A stretch of 64,000 nucleotides of DNA. It comes from Streptomyces humi (GTDB lineage Bacteria > Actinomycetota > Actinomycetes > Streptomycetales > Streptomycetaceae). Positions 17,917-26,760 of this stretch are shown here, piece by piece. The position numbers and the translations under genes were made by a program. The stretch spans positions 1 to 64,000 of the forward strand of contig NZ_LBMU02000001.1 in NCBI RefSeq assembly GCF_001005085.2. Reading direction: 5' to 3'. Each line of letters opens with the position of its first letter. Within the stretch, counting starts at the first letter, position 1. Below the pieces are notes generated by a model. It was given only the letters and a program-made list of their open reading frames with translations, was not told the origin of the DNA and did no database searches.

Positions 17917-18666
17917 TCAGGCCTCGGAGCCCGTGGACCGGCGGCGGCCGGCGAGTACGCCGTAGGCGACCCCGGCCGCGCCGACGGCGATGCCGACCAC
18001 GCCGAGGACGCGGGCGGTGGTGTCGCTGCCGCCGGACGAACCGGCGTCGTCGGAGGCCGTGGTCTCGGTCTTGGCGGCGGTCTCCGCGGCGGTGTCCTCG
18101 GCGGTCGTGGAGCCGTGGTGGTCGTCGGCGGCGGCGGACAGGGTGAGGACCGGCGCCGGGTTCTCCGGCTCCTCCTGGCCCTTCTGCTGGACCTCGATCC
18201 AGCGGACGACCTCCTTGTCGGAGTACGTCTGGAGCGCCTTGAAGACCAGTTCGTCGGTGTTCTCCGGGAGCGCGCCCACGGAGAGCGGGAACTTCTGGAA
18301 GTAGCCCGGCTCGATGCCCTTGCCGTCGGAGGCGGTCCAGGTGACCTTGGTGACCGCCTCGCCGATCTTCTCGCCGTGCATCTCCAGCGGCTTGGCCAGC
18401 TTGGACTTGGTGACGTCGATCTTCCAGCCGGCCATCGGCTGCGGCATCACGGACGCGATCGGGTGGTCGGCGGGGAAGGTGACCTCGACCTTGGTGGTCG
18501 AGGCGTTGTCGCGCTCGTTGGGGACCTTGAAGTCGATGACCGCGTAACCGCCCTTCGCGGCGGTGCCCTCGGGCTGCACACTGACGTGCGCGAACGCGGG
18601 CGAGGAGACGGCGAGTACGGCCGTACCCGCGACGGCGGTGACGGCGGCGAAACGAGAAGCCTTCAT
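17917..18666 (-). CDS. YcnI-like (DUF1775) copper-associated membrane-anchored protein
   Basis: 249 residues. The signal peptide ends FAHVSVQPEG, leaving the N-terminal His typical of YcnI/DUF1775, a beta domain that binds copper; conserved WKIDV and KVTWTAS follow. A Thr/Ala/Asp linker (residues ~185-215) leads to a C-terminal membrane helix and RRRS end. ATG at 18666 was chosen over an in-frame start at 18747 because it starts the signal peptide directly. It fits with the copper genes downstream. Confidence 0.92.
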   Translation of the reverse strand: MKASRFAAVTAVAGTAVLAVSSPAFAHVSVQPEGTAAKGGYAVIDFKVPNERDNASTTKVEVTFPADHPIASVMPQPMAGWKIDVTKSKLAKPLEMHGEKIGEAVTKVTWTASDGKGIEPGYFQKFPLSVGALPENTDELVFKALQTYSDKEVVRWIEVQQKGQEEPENPAPVLTLSAAADDHHGSTTAEDTAAETAAKTETTASDDAGSSGGSDTTARVLGVVGIAVGAAGVAYGVLAGRRRSTGSEA

Positions 18667-18802
18667 GGCAGGAGCACTCCACTCCGAGTGAGTTCTGTCG
18701 TCGAGGGGGCGTGCGGGCGGATGCGCACGCACGCGCGCGTGCCGCACGACGGCGGCAGGCCCCTCCGGACGAGCTCCGGGGGAGTGCTCTGGTCGCGTCG
18801 TG

Positions 18803-19666
18803 TCAGGCGGCGAGAACGAGTGCGGCGGCCGCCGGCGGGCCGCGCCGGAGCAGGGAGTGCCGGAGTGTGACGGTGTGCGGTGCGGGCGGTTCGTCCCAGG
18901 CGCCGCGACCGCCTCGCGCGGGCGCCTCGGGCACCGCGACGAGCCCGGCGCACAGTGCGCACGCCAGCGCGAGCGCGCCGCGCAGGGAACGGACGAGCGC
19001 CCCCTCGGCGACTCCGTGCGCCGACAGGTCGACCAGCCGGAGCACTGCCAGATCGCCCCGGCGCAGCAGCCAGCCGGCCACGACGGCCGCCAGCAGGTGA
19101 CCGAGCAGCATGGGCACGGAGGGCAGCATGAAGGCGGACGATCCGGCGTCCGACGCCATTCCGCTCATGTCCATGGCCGAGCCGGAGGTGCCGGTGGCCG
19201 AGCCCGAGGTGGCGAGGTGCGCGGCGGTGAGGATCTTGTACGCGTGAGCGGGGCTGATCTGCCCCACCCCGGCCCCGCACACCAGCTCGGCGGCCCGCTG
19301 GACCAGCGCCGCGTCCCCCGCCGCCGTCGCGGAGGCCGACGACGTCCCGGATCCGGTCATCGCGGAACCGGCGGCCATCGCCGCAGCGCCGTGCTGGCCG
19401 AGCCCGAACAGCGTGTGCAGCAGGGTCTGTAGGACCGCGAGCAGGGCGACGGTCCCCGGCAGCGAGCGGGCCTGCCCGGTCAGCGGGGCGACGAGTGCCA
19501 GGGTGCCGAGGAAACCCGCGCCGAGCGTCCACAGCGGAACGGTCGCGCAGGACGCCAGGGCGTGCCCCGCCGCGGCCAGCACGACGCAGAACGCGGCGAA
19601 CACCGCGGCCCGCGGGAGCCGCAGTCCGCTTCCGGGACGCGCGGTGCGCGGGCGGGGGGCAGTCAT
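18803..19666 (-). CDS. Met-rich integral membrane protein next to the copper cluster
   Basis: 287 residues with membrane segments near 18-40, 45-65, 70-90, 165-190 and 215-235 and a long extracytoplasmic loop containing AMAAGSAMTGSG and SAMDMSGMASD. Met-rich motifs of this kind are known copper(I) ligands in other proteins, and position beside YcnI fits, but no domain is recognised. ATG at 19666; the much longer in-frame extension to 20176 lacks protein-like sequence. The gap 19667-20069 upstream is otherwise empty apart from presumed promoters. Confidence 0.75.
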   Translation of the reverse strand: MTAPRPRTARPGSGLRLPRAAVFAAFCVVLAAAGHALASCATVPLWTLGAGFLGTLALVAPLTGQARSLPGTVALLAVLQTLLHTLFGLGQHGAAAMAAGSAMTGSGTSSASATAAGDAALVQRAAELVCGAGVGQISPAHAYKILTAAHLATSGSATGTSGSAMDMSGMASDAGSSAFMLPSVPMLLGHLLAAVVAGWLLRRGDLAVLRLVDLSAHGVAEGALVRSLRGALALACALCAGLVAVPEAPARGGRGAWDEPPAPHTVTLRHSLLRRGPPAAAALVLAA

Positions 19667-20069
19667 GGCGGGCTCATCATCGCACTGGACCCGGGCCTCC
19701 CTGACGGCAGGTCCGGAAGATTCCGTTACGACCGGAAACGCTGGAAGGCCTCGCGGAGGACGGCCGGGACGCCGGGGCGCCGGGGCCGAACGGGGTCCGG
19801 CGGCGGCCTGGAGCCGGCCGGTCGCCGCCGAAGCGGAAGGTGCCGGGCGGGGCGGCGGAGGGCTTTCGGGACGGGAAACGAGAGGGGGACGGCAGGAGAA
19901 CAAGAAAGCGAAGCGGAAGATCGATTTTGTGCCGAACCGGCCGCTCATACACCGAAACCTCCCCGGGCGCATCCCCCGGATGGGCGTTCTCACATGAACG
20001 GAGTGCTTACACCCGCGCACGGCTGGCAATAGGTATCGGTATGTCGAGCCGCGGCCAGGAGGCTGGAGC

Positions 20070-20519
20070 ATGAGCATCTGGTGGTCACTCCATCTGCGGC
20101 GTGAGGCCGCCAGCGTGCCGCTCGCCCGCAGGCTGCTGATCGGCACCATGGAGACCGCGGGCGTCGACCCCGACATCTCCTACGACCTCTCCGTCGCCCT
20201 CAGCGAGGCCTGCGCGAACGCCGTCGAGCACGGCGGGGCCGGCCGTCCCTCGGAGGCGTACCGGGTCACCGCCTACCTGGACGGCGAGAAGTGCCGTATC
20301 GAGGTGGCCGATTCGGGTCCGGGCATCGGTCCGGGGTTCGCCCGCACCCAGGACATCAGACCTGCCCGCCTCGACGCCGAACACGGCAGAGGGCTCTGTC
20401 TCATCAGGGAACTCGCCGACCACGTCCACATCGGCAGCAAACCGGGCCGCGGTGGCACGGTGGTCAGCTTCGACAAGATCCTCAAGTGGAAGAAAGATCC
20501 TTCCCTGCTTTCGGCATGA
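20070..20519 (+). CDS. RsbW-like ATP-binding regulator
   Basis: 149 residues, a single GHKL ATPase domain as in anti-sigma-factor kinases. N box ALSEACANAVEH, G1 VADSGPGIG, G2 EHGRGLCLI. No membrane or sensor region, so it is a soluble partner-switching type protein; its sigma or anti-sigma partner is not adjacent. GGAGG and GGAG precede the ATG by 11 and 4 nt. Confidence 0.9.
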   Translation: MSIWWSLHLRREAASVPLARRLLIGTMETAGVDPDISYDLSVALSEACANAVEHGGAGRPSEAYRVTAYLDGEKCRIEVADSGPGIGPGFARTQDIRPARLDAEHGRGLCLIRELADHVHIGSKPGRGGTVVSFDKILKWKKDPSLLSA

Positions 20520-20557
20520 CTCTCGCCCCCGCATAACCCGCGCGCTAGGGTGCGCGC

Positions 20558-21133
20558 ATGTTTCTCAGAAAGATTAAAGAAATCCCCGTCCTGCCCGACG
20601 TGATATTGCGTCCGCTTGCCGTCGGCGACGCGCGAGCGCTGAGCATCGCATACACCGTCAACCGAAGCCATCTCGAACCCTGGGAGCCGGTCAGACCCGA
20701 GTCCTTCTTCACCGTCGAGGGGCAGACCGAACGCATCCACGACCTGCTGAAACAGGCCGCGGACGGGGTCCTGCTCCCACTGCTCATGGAGTCGGCGGGT
20801 ACCGGCCGGATCGTCGGTGCGATCACTCTTACCGGAATTTCACTGGGGCCTTTCTGTAGTTCCTACGTCGGCTATTGGGTGGCCGGCGATCAGCAGGGCC
20901 GCGGGCTGGCCACGGCCGCGCTCGAACGGGTCTGCGGGATCGCGAGAGAGGTTGTCGGACTGCACCGGATCGAGGCATCCACCCTCATCGACAACACGAC
21001 GTCCCAACGCGTGCTGAAGAAATGCGGATTCGAGACGATCGGTGATGCCCCGCAGTATCTGCACATCAACGGAGAATGGCGGGACAGCCGGCTCTTCCAG
21101 CGGATCCTGCACGACCGCGATCCGGCCCTGTGA
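20558..21133 (+). CDS. GNAT acetyltransferase, RimJ/RimL type
   Basis: 191 residues: RPLAVGDARALSIAY start, WEPVRPESFFT, acetyl-CoA loop in GDQQGRGLATAALER, and ASTLIDNTTSQRVLKKCGF. RimJ/RimL-type GNATs acetylate protein N termini or small amines; the substrate is unknown. TAGGGT (20546-20551) lies 6 nt before the ATG and there is no ribosome site, indicating a leaderless message. Confidence 0.92.
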   Translation: MFLRKIKEIPVLPDVILRPLAVGDARALSIAYTVNRSHLEPWEPVRPESFFTVEGQTERIHDLLKQAADGVLLPLLMESAGTGRIVGAITLTGISLGPFCSSYVGYWVAGDQQGRGLATAALERVCGIAREVVGLHRIEASTLIDNTTSQRVLKKCGFETIGDAPQYLHINGEWRDSRLFQRILHDRDPAL

Positions 21134-21232
21134 CCAGCGGCTTCCAGCCGGTTTCAGCTTCCTGGGCGTTCACAGGTCGTTCCCAGCTCGTGCCCATGCC
21201 CCTGACAAACGGCGTTTCTAGCTTCGTCGCCC

Positions 21233-22186
21233 ATGACGGGAAACCACAAAGACACGTCGATCACCCGCCGCCGCGCCCTCGTGGTGTCCGGCGGCACGGT
21301 GGCGGCCGGCGGCCTCGCGGTCGCCGGCTTCCAGTCGGCCTTCGCCGACACGACCGACGGCACCGACGCGGACGCCACGGCCTCCGCCGGCTCCACCAGC
21401 AGTGAGTGCATGACGCTGATGACCAGCGTCACGGAAGGCCCGTACTACCTCGATGGTGCCTTGGTGCGCAAGGACATCACCGAGGGCAAGGCCGGCGTTC
21501 CGCTGACCCTCCGCCTGACCGTCGTCGACGCCACCGACGGCTGCACCCCGGTCAAGGGCGCGGCGGTCGAGATCTGGCACTGCGACGCCTGGGGCTACTA
21601 CTCCGGTTACACCACCGCCAACCCCGGTGGCTCCGCCCCCGCGGAGAGCGAGGAGGGCGACTCCGCCAACGACCAGACATACCTGCGCGGTTACCAGATC
21701 GCCAACGCCAACGGGGTCGTCAAGTTCGAGACGATCTTCCCCGGCTGGTACACCCCGCGTACCTGCCACATCCACGTGAAGGTGCACACGGGCGGCGAGA
21801 AGGAGGACGGCACCTACGAGGGCGGCATCGTCAACTACACCGGCCAGCTGTTCTTCGACGACGGCATCGCCGAGGAGATCTTCGCGCTGGAGCCCTACTC
21901 GAAGCACACCGGCAGCTACACCGTCCTCGCCGACGACATGGTGTACGACGGCGGCGGCGCTTCCAGCGGGCTGCTGACCCTGAAGGCGGTGCACAAGAAG
22001 GACCCCTCGAAGGGCTACAAGGGCTCGCTGACCCTGGGCATCGACCCGGACACCGAGAACACGGGCGCCGGCAGCGGTGGTGGCGGTACGCCGCCGAGCG
22101 GTGCCCCGAGCGACGCGCCGACGGGCACCCCGCCGAGCGACGCTCCGACCGGCAGCGCCTCCCCCTCGGCCTCCGCCTCCTCATAA
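21233..22186 (+). CDS. Secreted intradiol ring-cleavage dioxygenase-like protein
   Basis: 317 residues. Tat-type signal (SITRRRALVVSGGTVAAGG). The catalytic domain (~60-255) shows EGPYYLDG, WHCDAWGYYSGY, and GWYTPRTCHIHVKVH, giving the two Tyr and two His that bind non-haem Fe(III). Ends in a Gly/Pro/Ser-rich tail (repeated SGAPSDAPTGTPPSDAPTG), perhaps wall-associated. Extracellular members may attack aromatic compounds from plant matter. Followed after 10 bp by the CitG-like gene. Confidence 0.93.
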   Translation: MTGNHKDTSITRRRALVVSGGTVAAGGLAVAGFQSAFADTTDGTDADATASAGSTSSECMTLMTSVTEGPYYLDGALVRKDITEGKAGVPLTLRLTVVDATDGCTPVKGAAVEIWHCDAWGYYSGYTTANPGGSAPAESEEGDSANDQTYLRGYQIANANGVVKFETIFPGWYTPRTCHIHVKVHTGGEKEDGTYEGGIVNYTGQLFFDDGIAEEIFALEPYSKHTGSYTVLADDMVYDGGGASSGLLTLKAVHKKDPSKGYKGSLTLGIDPDTENTGAGSGGGGTPPSGAPSDAPTGTPPSDAPTGSASPSASASS

Positions 22187-22196
22187 GGTAAGGGAC

Positions 22197-23012
22197 ATGA
22201 CAAACCGCGAGGACGACGCGCTGGCGCTGGCCGCGGTGGCCGCGCTCACCGGGCAGCTGGCCCTGGCCCCGAAGCCGGGGCTGCCCGACCCGCGTGACCT
22301 GGACGCGCACAGCACGCGCCGGGAGCACGACAGTCTGCGCTGGTCGGCCAGGGCGCTCGCGCCCGGCCTCGCGGCGATGGCCGCCTCCGCCCGCCGTACC
22401 GGCGAACCCTCGCCGGCGCTGCGGGCGGAGCTGGGCGCGATCGGCCGGTGTACCGAGCACTCGGTCGGCCTGGCCGGCGGCGGCCACAAGGGCGCGCTGT
22501 GGGCCCTCGGCCTACTGGTCGCCGCGGCCGCCCTGGACCCCCGGGCGAGGGCCCGCGAGATCGCCGCGACGGCCCGCAGGATCGCCGCCTTCAACGACAA
22601 GGGCGCCCCCAGACGCCCCTCGCGTGGTTCGACGATCTCCGCGAAGTACGGCGCCGCCGGTGCCCGCGGCGAGGCCAGGGCCGGATTCCCGCACGTGCGC
22701 AGGGCGTTGGAGGCACTGGCGACGGCCCGCAAGGCGGGCGCCACCGAGGACGAGGCCCGTCTGGACGCCCTCCTCACCGTGATGTCCACCCTCCAGGACA
22801 CCGAACTCCTCTACGACACGGGCCCGTTGGGCCTGCGCCACGTACAGGCGGGCGCGCGGGGAGTGCTGGAGGCGGGCGGCACGTCGACGACCGCGGGCGC
22901 TGAAGCCCTGGCGGCCATGGACGCAGACCTGCACGAACGAGGCTGGAGCCCGAGAGGCAGCGCAGGCCTCCTGGCCGGCGCCCTCTTCCTGGACGCACTG
23001 CCCACTGTGTAA
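22197..23012 (+). CDS. CitG/MdcB-like triphosphoribosyl-dephospho-CoA synthase
   Basis: 271 residues, all-helical, with conserved GLPDPRDLDAHS, SVGLAGGGHKGALWALG, FNDKGAPRRPS and TLQDTELLYDTG segments of the CitG family, which makes the prosthetic-group precursor of citrate or malonate lyases. No lyase gene is nearby, so the actual role may differ. ATG at 22197 follows AAGGTAAGGG; linked to the dioxygenase gene by a 10-bp gap. Confidence 0.88.
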   Translation: MTNREDDALALAAVAALTGQLALAPKPGLPDPRDLDAHSTRREHDSLRWSARALAPGLAAMAASARRTGEPSPALRAELGAIGRCTEHSVGLAGGGHKGALWALGLLVAAAALDPRARAREIAATARRIAAFNDKGAPRRPSRGSTISAKYGAAGARGEARAGFPHVRRALEALATARKAGATEDEARLDALLTVMSTLQDTELLYDTGPLGLRHVQAGARGVLEAGGTSTTAGAEALAAMDADLHERGWSPRGSAGLLAGALFLDALPTV

Positions 23013-23022
23013 CACCGTGACT

Positions 23023-23060
23023 GAGCGCCCCTTCAGGGGCGCGAGGAACCGCGCGAGCAA
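23023..23060. repeat. Dispersed GC-rich hairpin repeat (copy 3)
   Basis: GAGCGCCCCTTCAGGGGCGC hairpin followed by GAGGAACCGCGCGAGC, the reverse form of the modules at 9131-9202 and 50031-50128, directly after the CitG-like stop. Confidence 0.55.
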
Positions 23061-23083
23061 CCACCCACGACCCGCGGACCGAC

Positions 23084-23118
23084 GAATGGCCGGGCACCCA
23101 CCTGGTACCCGGCCATTC
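23084..23118. terminator. Bidirectional terminator between convergent genes
   Basis: GAATGGCCGGG (23084-23094) pairs with CCCGGCCATTC (23108-23118) around a 13-nt loop, between the converging CitG-like and aminopeptidase genes. A short CACCT-type simple repeat follows (23117-23140). Confidence 0.8.
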
Positions 23119-23146
23119 ACCTCACCTCACCTCACGTCACCGCACG

Positions 23147-24628
23147 TCAGCTCTTCAGCGCGGCCATCCAGGCCTCGACCTCGTCCGACCGCCGGGGCAG
23201 CCCCGCGGACAGGTTCCGGTTCCCGTCCTCCGTCACGAGGATGTCGTCCTCGATCCGCACGCCGATCCCCCGGTACTCCTCCGGCACGGTGAGGTCGTCG
23301 GCCTGGAAGTACAGCCCCGGCTCGACGGTGAGCACCATCCCCGGCTCCAGGACGCCCTCCACGTACGTCTCGGTCCGCGCGGCGGCACAGTCGTGGACGT
23401 CGAGCCCGAGCATGTGCCCGGTCCCGTGCAGCGTCCACCGGCGTTGCAGGCCCAGCTCCAGCACCCGCTCCACCGGCCCCTCCACGAGCCCCCACTCGAC
23501 GAGCCGCTCGGCCAGCACCCGCTGCGCGGCATCGTGGAAGTCGCGGTACTTGGCACCCGGCTTCACCGCCGCGATGCCGGCCTCCTGGGCGTCGTACACG
23601 GCGTCGTAGATCTTCTTCTGGAGCTCGCTGTACGTGCCGTTGACCGGCAGCGTGCGCGTGACGTCGGCGGTGTACAGGCTGTGCGTCTCGACGCCCGCGT
23701 CCAGGAGCAGCAGCTCGCCGGAGCGCACCGGCCCGTCGTTGCGGACCCAGTGCAGCGTGCAGGCGTGCGGGCCGGCCGCGCAGATGGAGCCGTAGCCGAT
23801 GTCGTTGCCCTCCACGCGCGCGCGGAGGAAGAACGTGCCCTCGATGTACCGCTCGCTGGTGGCCTCGGCCTTGTCGAGGACCTTAACGACGTCCTCGAAG
23901 CCGCGCACGGTCGAGTCGACGGCCTTCTGGAGCTCGCCGACCTCCCACTCGTCCTTGACCAGGCGGGCCTCGGAGAGGAAGACGCGCAGTTCCTCGTCGC
24001 GCTCGGCGGTGACCTTGTCGGTCAGCGCGGCCTCGATGCCGGCGTCGTACCCGCGCACGACGCGGACCGGGCCGGTCGCCTCGCGCAGCTTGTCGGCCAG
24101 CTCGCGGACGTCGGCGGCGGGGATGCCGTAGAGCGTCTCGGACTCGGTCAGCGAGTGGCGGCGGCCCACCCACAGCTCGCCCTGCCCGGAGAGCCAGAAC
24201 TCGCCGTTCTCACGGTCGGAGCGGGGCAGCAGGTAGACGGTGGCCACATGGCCGTCGTCCTTCGGCTCCAGGACCAGTACGCCGTCCTCGGTCTGGTTGC
24301 CGGTGAGGTAGACGTACTCGACCGACGCACGGAACGGGTATTCCGTGTCGTTCGAGCGGGTCTTCAGGTTGCCTGCCGGGATCACCAGGCGCTCGCCCGG
24401 GAAGCGGGCGGACAGCTCCGCGCGGCGGCGGGCGGTGTGCCCGGCCTGCTCGACGGGTTCGAGGCCGCGCAGCTCGGTGTCGGCCCAGCCGGACTTCATG
24501 CTGTCGGCGAGCTCGTCGGACACGCCCGGGTACAGGCCGTTCTTGCGCTGCTTGATCGGCTCTTCGTCCGCCGCGTCAGCGGCATTGTCGAGCACAGTTT
24601 CCGGGGTCTCCGGGAGCTCGTCGGCCAC
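23147..24628 (-). CDS. Aminopeptidase P family protein (Xaa-Pro aminopeptidase)
   Basis: 493 residues. AMP_N domain ~60-190 (RFPGERLVIPAGNLKTRS, YPFRASVEYVYLTG), then the pita-bread metallopeptidase domain with metal ligands in LLLDAGVETHSLYTADVTRT, LHGTGHMLGLDVHD, TVEPGLYF and RIEDDILVTEDG. It removes N-terminal residues preceding Pro. GTG at 24628 is preferred because AGGAGG is 6 nt upstream; the ATG at 24634 abuts that site. Confidence 0.93.
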   Translation of the reverse strand: MADELPETPETVLDNAADAADEEPIKQRKNGLYPGVSDELADSMKSGWADTELRGLEPVEQAGHTARRRAELSARFPGERLVIPAGNLKTRSNDTEYPFRASVEYVYLTGNQTEDGVLVLEPKDDGHVATVYLLPRSDRENGEFWLSGQGELWVGRRHSLTESETLYGIPAADVRELADKLREATGPVRVVRGYDAGIEAALTDKVTAERDEELRVFLSEARLVKDEWEVGELQKAVDSTVRGFEDVVKVLDKAEATSERYIEGTFFLRARVEGNDIGYGSICAAGPHACTLHWVRNDGPVRSGELLLLDAGVETHSLYTADVTRTLPVNGTYSELQKKIYDAVYDAQEAGIAAVKPGAKYRDFHDAAQRVLAERLVEWGLVEGPVERVLELGLQRRWTLHGTGHMLGLDVHDCAAARTETYVEGVLEPGMVLTVEPGLYFQADDLTVPEEYRGIGVRIEDDILVTEDGNRNLSAGLPRRSDEVEAWMAALKS

Positions 24629-24670
24629 GTTCATCCTCCTCGACACTGCTGTGGATCCCGTCCATCGTAC

Positions 24671-24683
24671 GTTCGTACCGAAC
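24671..24683. promoter_or_regulatory. Palindrome in the aminopeptidase promoter
   Basis: GTTCG-TAC-CGAAC lies ~45 bp before the start. On the minus strand TACGAT, a good -10 match, follows immediately, so a protein bound here would block transcription. The regulator is unknown. Confidence 0.35.
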
Positions 24684-24760
24684 GGCGTCCCAGGGACGGG
24701 GACCGGACGGGGACCCATGGCCGTATGAGGTGCGTCGGCCTCCGCTTCCTGACTGGCCGG

Positions 24761-26146
24761 TCAGTCGAACCGGGCGGCCAGCAGGACGACGTCCTCCTCG
24801 CTCTCCGCCGTGTCCAGGCCGTCCGGCAGCACCGTGCGCAGCACGTGGTCGGCGACCGCCCCAGGGTCGTGGCGCAGCGCCCGCGGGATGCTCGCGGCGG
24901 CCGTGTGCAGGCGGGCGAAGGCGCGGTCCATGGGGTCGCCGGTGCGGTGCAGCAGCCCGTCGGTGTACAGCAGAACCGTCTCTCCCGCCGCGGCCTGGAT
25001 CTCCACGCTCGGCGCCTCCCAGCAGGCCAGCATCCCGAGCGGCGCGGACACCGAGGTCTCCGCGAACTCGGTGCGGTGCGGACCGATCAGCAGCGGCGGG
25101 CTGTGGCCGGCCCCGGCCAGGGTGACCTTGCGCAGCGCGGGTTCGCAGTACGCGAACAGGGCAGTGGCGGAGCGGGCCGGTTCGGTCAGCCTGAGCAGCA
25201 GTTCGAGGTCGGAGAGGACCGCGACCGGGTCCTCGCCCTCCATCACCGCGTACGCCCGCAGGGAGGCCCGCAGCCGGCCCATCGCGGCGACCGCGCTCGG
25301 TCCTGAGCCGGTCACCGAGCCGACCGCGAGACCGAGGGCGGCGTCCGGCAGCGGCAGCGCGTCGTACCAGTCGCCGCCGCCGCGCGGGCCGGTGCGGTGC
25401 CGGGCGGCGAGCTGGACGCCGGCCACCCGGGGCAGCCGGGACGGCAGCAGTTCCTCGGCGATGGTCGCCATGCACGCGCGCGTGCGCTGCACCTCGAGGA
25501 GCCGCACCAGGTGCTCGGCGGCGTGCCGGACGTACAGGCCGATGAGGTGGCGCCGCCGCTCGTTCGGTTCGGCCGGTTCGTCGTAGAGCCAGACGACGGC
25601 GCCGAGACGGGCACCCGCGTCGGTGGCGAGGGGGAGCGCGTAGCTGGCGGCGTAGCCGAGGCGGGCGGCGACCTCCCGGTGGCGTGGGTCGAGGCCGTCC
25701 TCGGCGAACAGGTCCGGGTGCGCGATCTCACCGGCGGTACCGCTGTCGTACGGCAGCGCGCCGCGCGGGACGGTCTCCAGGTGGCCGAGGTCCGCGGGGC
25801 CCAGTCCGAGGCCGATCGTGGTCCGCGGCCCGAGGCCGTCACCGGGTTCCAGCGCCACGAGGCCGCGCCGGGCGCCCACGAGGGCGGCACCGGCGCGCAG
25901 CAGCTCCTGGAGAGCGGGCTCCGGTCCGTCGGTCCGGGCGAACCGTTCGGTCAGTTCATGGAGGGTGGTGAGGTCGGAGACCCAGCCGGCCAGCCGGTCC
26001 TGGAGGAGGGTGCCGGGGGCCGGGACGGCGGGGGCCTTCGGGACGGGAGGTGCGCCCGGGGCGGGGGGAATCGGCGCGACAGTGTGGGCGGGCGTGGGAA
26101 CCGTTGAATCGATTCCAGCCACTTTCGGAGGGTGCGGGGCGTTCAT
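24761..26146 (-). CDS. GAF domain SpoIIE/PP2C-like protein
   Basis: 461 residues. A Pro/Ala-rich head (1-45), GAF domain ~55-215 (ALVGARRGLVAL, SYALPLATDAGARLG), and a PP2C/SpoIIE domain ~225-460 with GGGDWYDALPLPD, ATALFAYCEPALRKVTLAGAGHSPPLL, LLYTDGLLHR and EEDVVLLAARF. The usual GDV.GHG metal motif reads GSVTGSG, so a metal-binding Asp is replaced by Ser and phosphatase activity is doubtful. Such proteins normally dephosphorylate anti-anti-sigma factors. Confidence 0.9.
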   Translation of the reverse strand: MNAPHPPKVAGIDSTVPTPAHTVAPIPPAPGAPPVPKAPAVPAPGTLLQDRLAGWVSDLTTLHELTERFARTDGPEPALQELLRAGAALVGARRGLVALEPGDGLGPRTTIGLGLGPADLGHLETVPRGALPYDSGTAGEIAHPDLFAEDGLDPRHREVAARLGYAASYALPLATDAGARLGAVVWLYDEPAEPNERRRHLIGLYVRHAAEHLVRLLEVQRTRACMATIAEELLPSRLPRVAGVQLAARHRTGPRGGGDWYDALPLPDAALGLAVGSVTGSGPSAVAAMGRLRASLRAYAVMEGEDPVAVLSDLELLLRLTEPARSATALFAYCEPALRKVTLAGAGHSPPLLIGPHRTEFAETSVSAPLGMLACWEAPSVEIQAAAGETVLLYTDGLLHRTGDPMDRAFARLHTAAASIPRALRHDPGAVADHVLRTVLPDGLDTAESEEDVVLLAARFD

Positions 26147-26760
26147 CGCGTCCGGCTTTCAGACCTGTGCGTACTGCTCAAAAGCATCGCAAACCCCCAT
26201 GTCTTTCTGCGCCGCCGGCAGTGTCTCCACATGTACACGCACTCGTAAGGAGATGTCCAGCATTGTCCTGCCGGGATTCCTGGTGTCCGTGGGACCTTGC
26301 GGAGGTGTCTCCCGGACGGCTTGCACAAAAGCAAAGTTGGCTTAAAACTGACTCGGGTAACGGTTCATTGCGGTCGACTGGCCTTGCTCCACGGAGCGTC
26401 ACAACGGTCGTGATGGGTACGTACTCGGTGAAGGCCAGGGGTGGTTGGGGAGCACCCGGAACCTGGCGACGGACCCGGGCGTCTTAACCACCGACGACCG
26501 TGCCCCATCCTCCCGTGGCGGAGGCGGAGAGAAACACTCGGAACGGCAAAACGCCAGACTTCGCCACCCCCACGCCGTGTCCGTGGTTTTGATAGAGGCA
26601 GTACGGGACGCGGGTGCGGCCCCCGCTCGACCCCCTGGGGTTCCCCTTGCCCGGCGCAAGGGTGTGATGCGCCAACAGGTACGCACAGTGAAGTGATCGA
26701 CACATGGTGTGATGTGGTCCTCGGTGTTGCCAGCGGTGCAACGGAAAGGAACGAGCGCTC
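26147..26760. other. 614-bp intergenic region, divergent promoters
   Basis: Divergent gap between the PP2C-like gene and the Prim-Pol-like gene, somewhat richer in A/T than its surroundings. I see no protein-like ORF or RNA gene in it. A TTGCACAAAAGCAA inverted repeat (26322-26335) and a GTTGGC..GGGTAA pair (26336-26358) resembling a stress-sigma promoter on the plus strand are visible but unproven. Confidence 0.4.

Noticed and set aside
26147..26760. Several 80-300-codon ORFs in the long gap before the Prim-Pol-like gene
   Set aside because: All have shadow-like composition, run into neighbouring genes out of frame, and lack ribosome sites.
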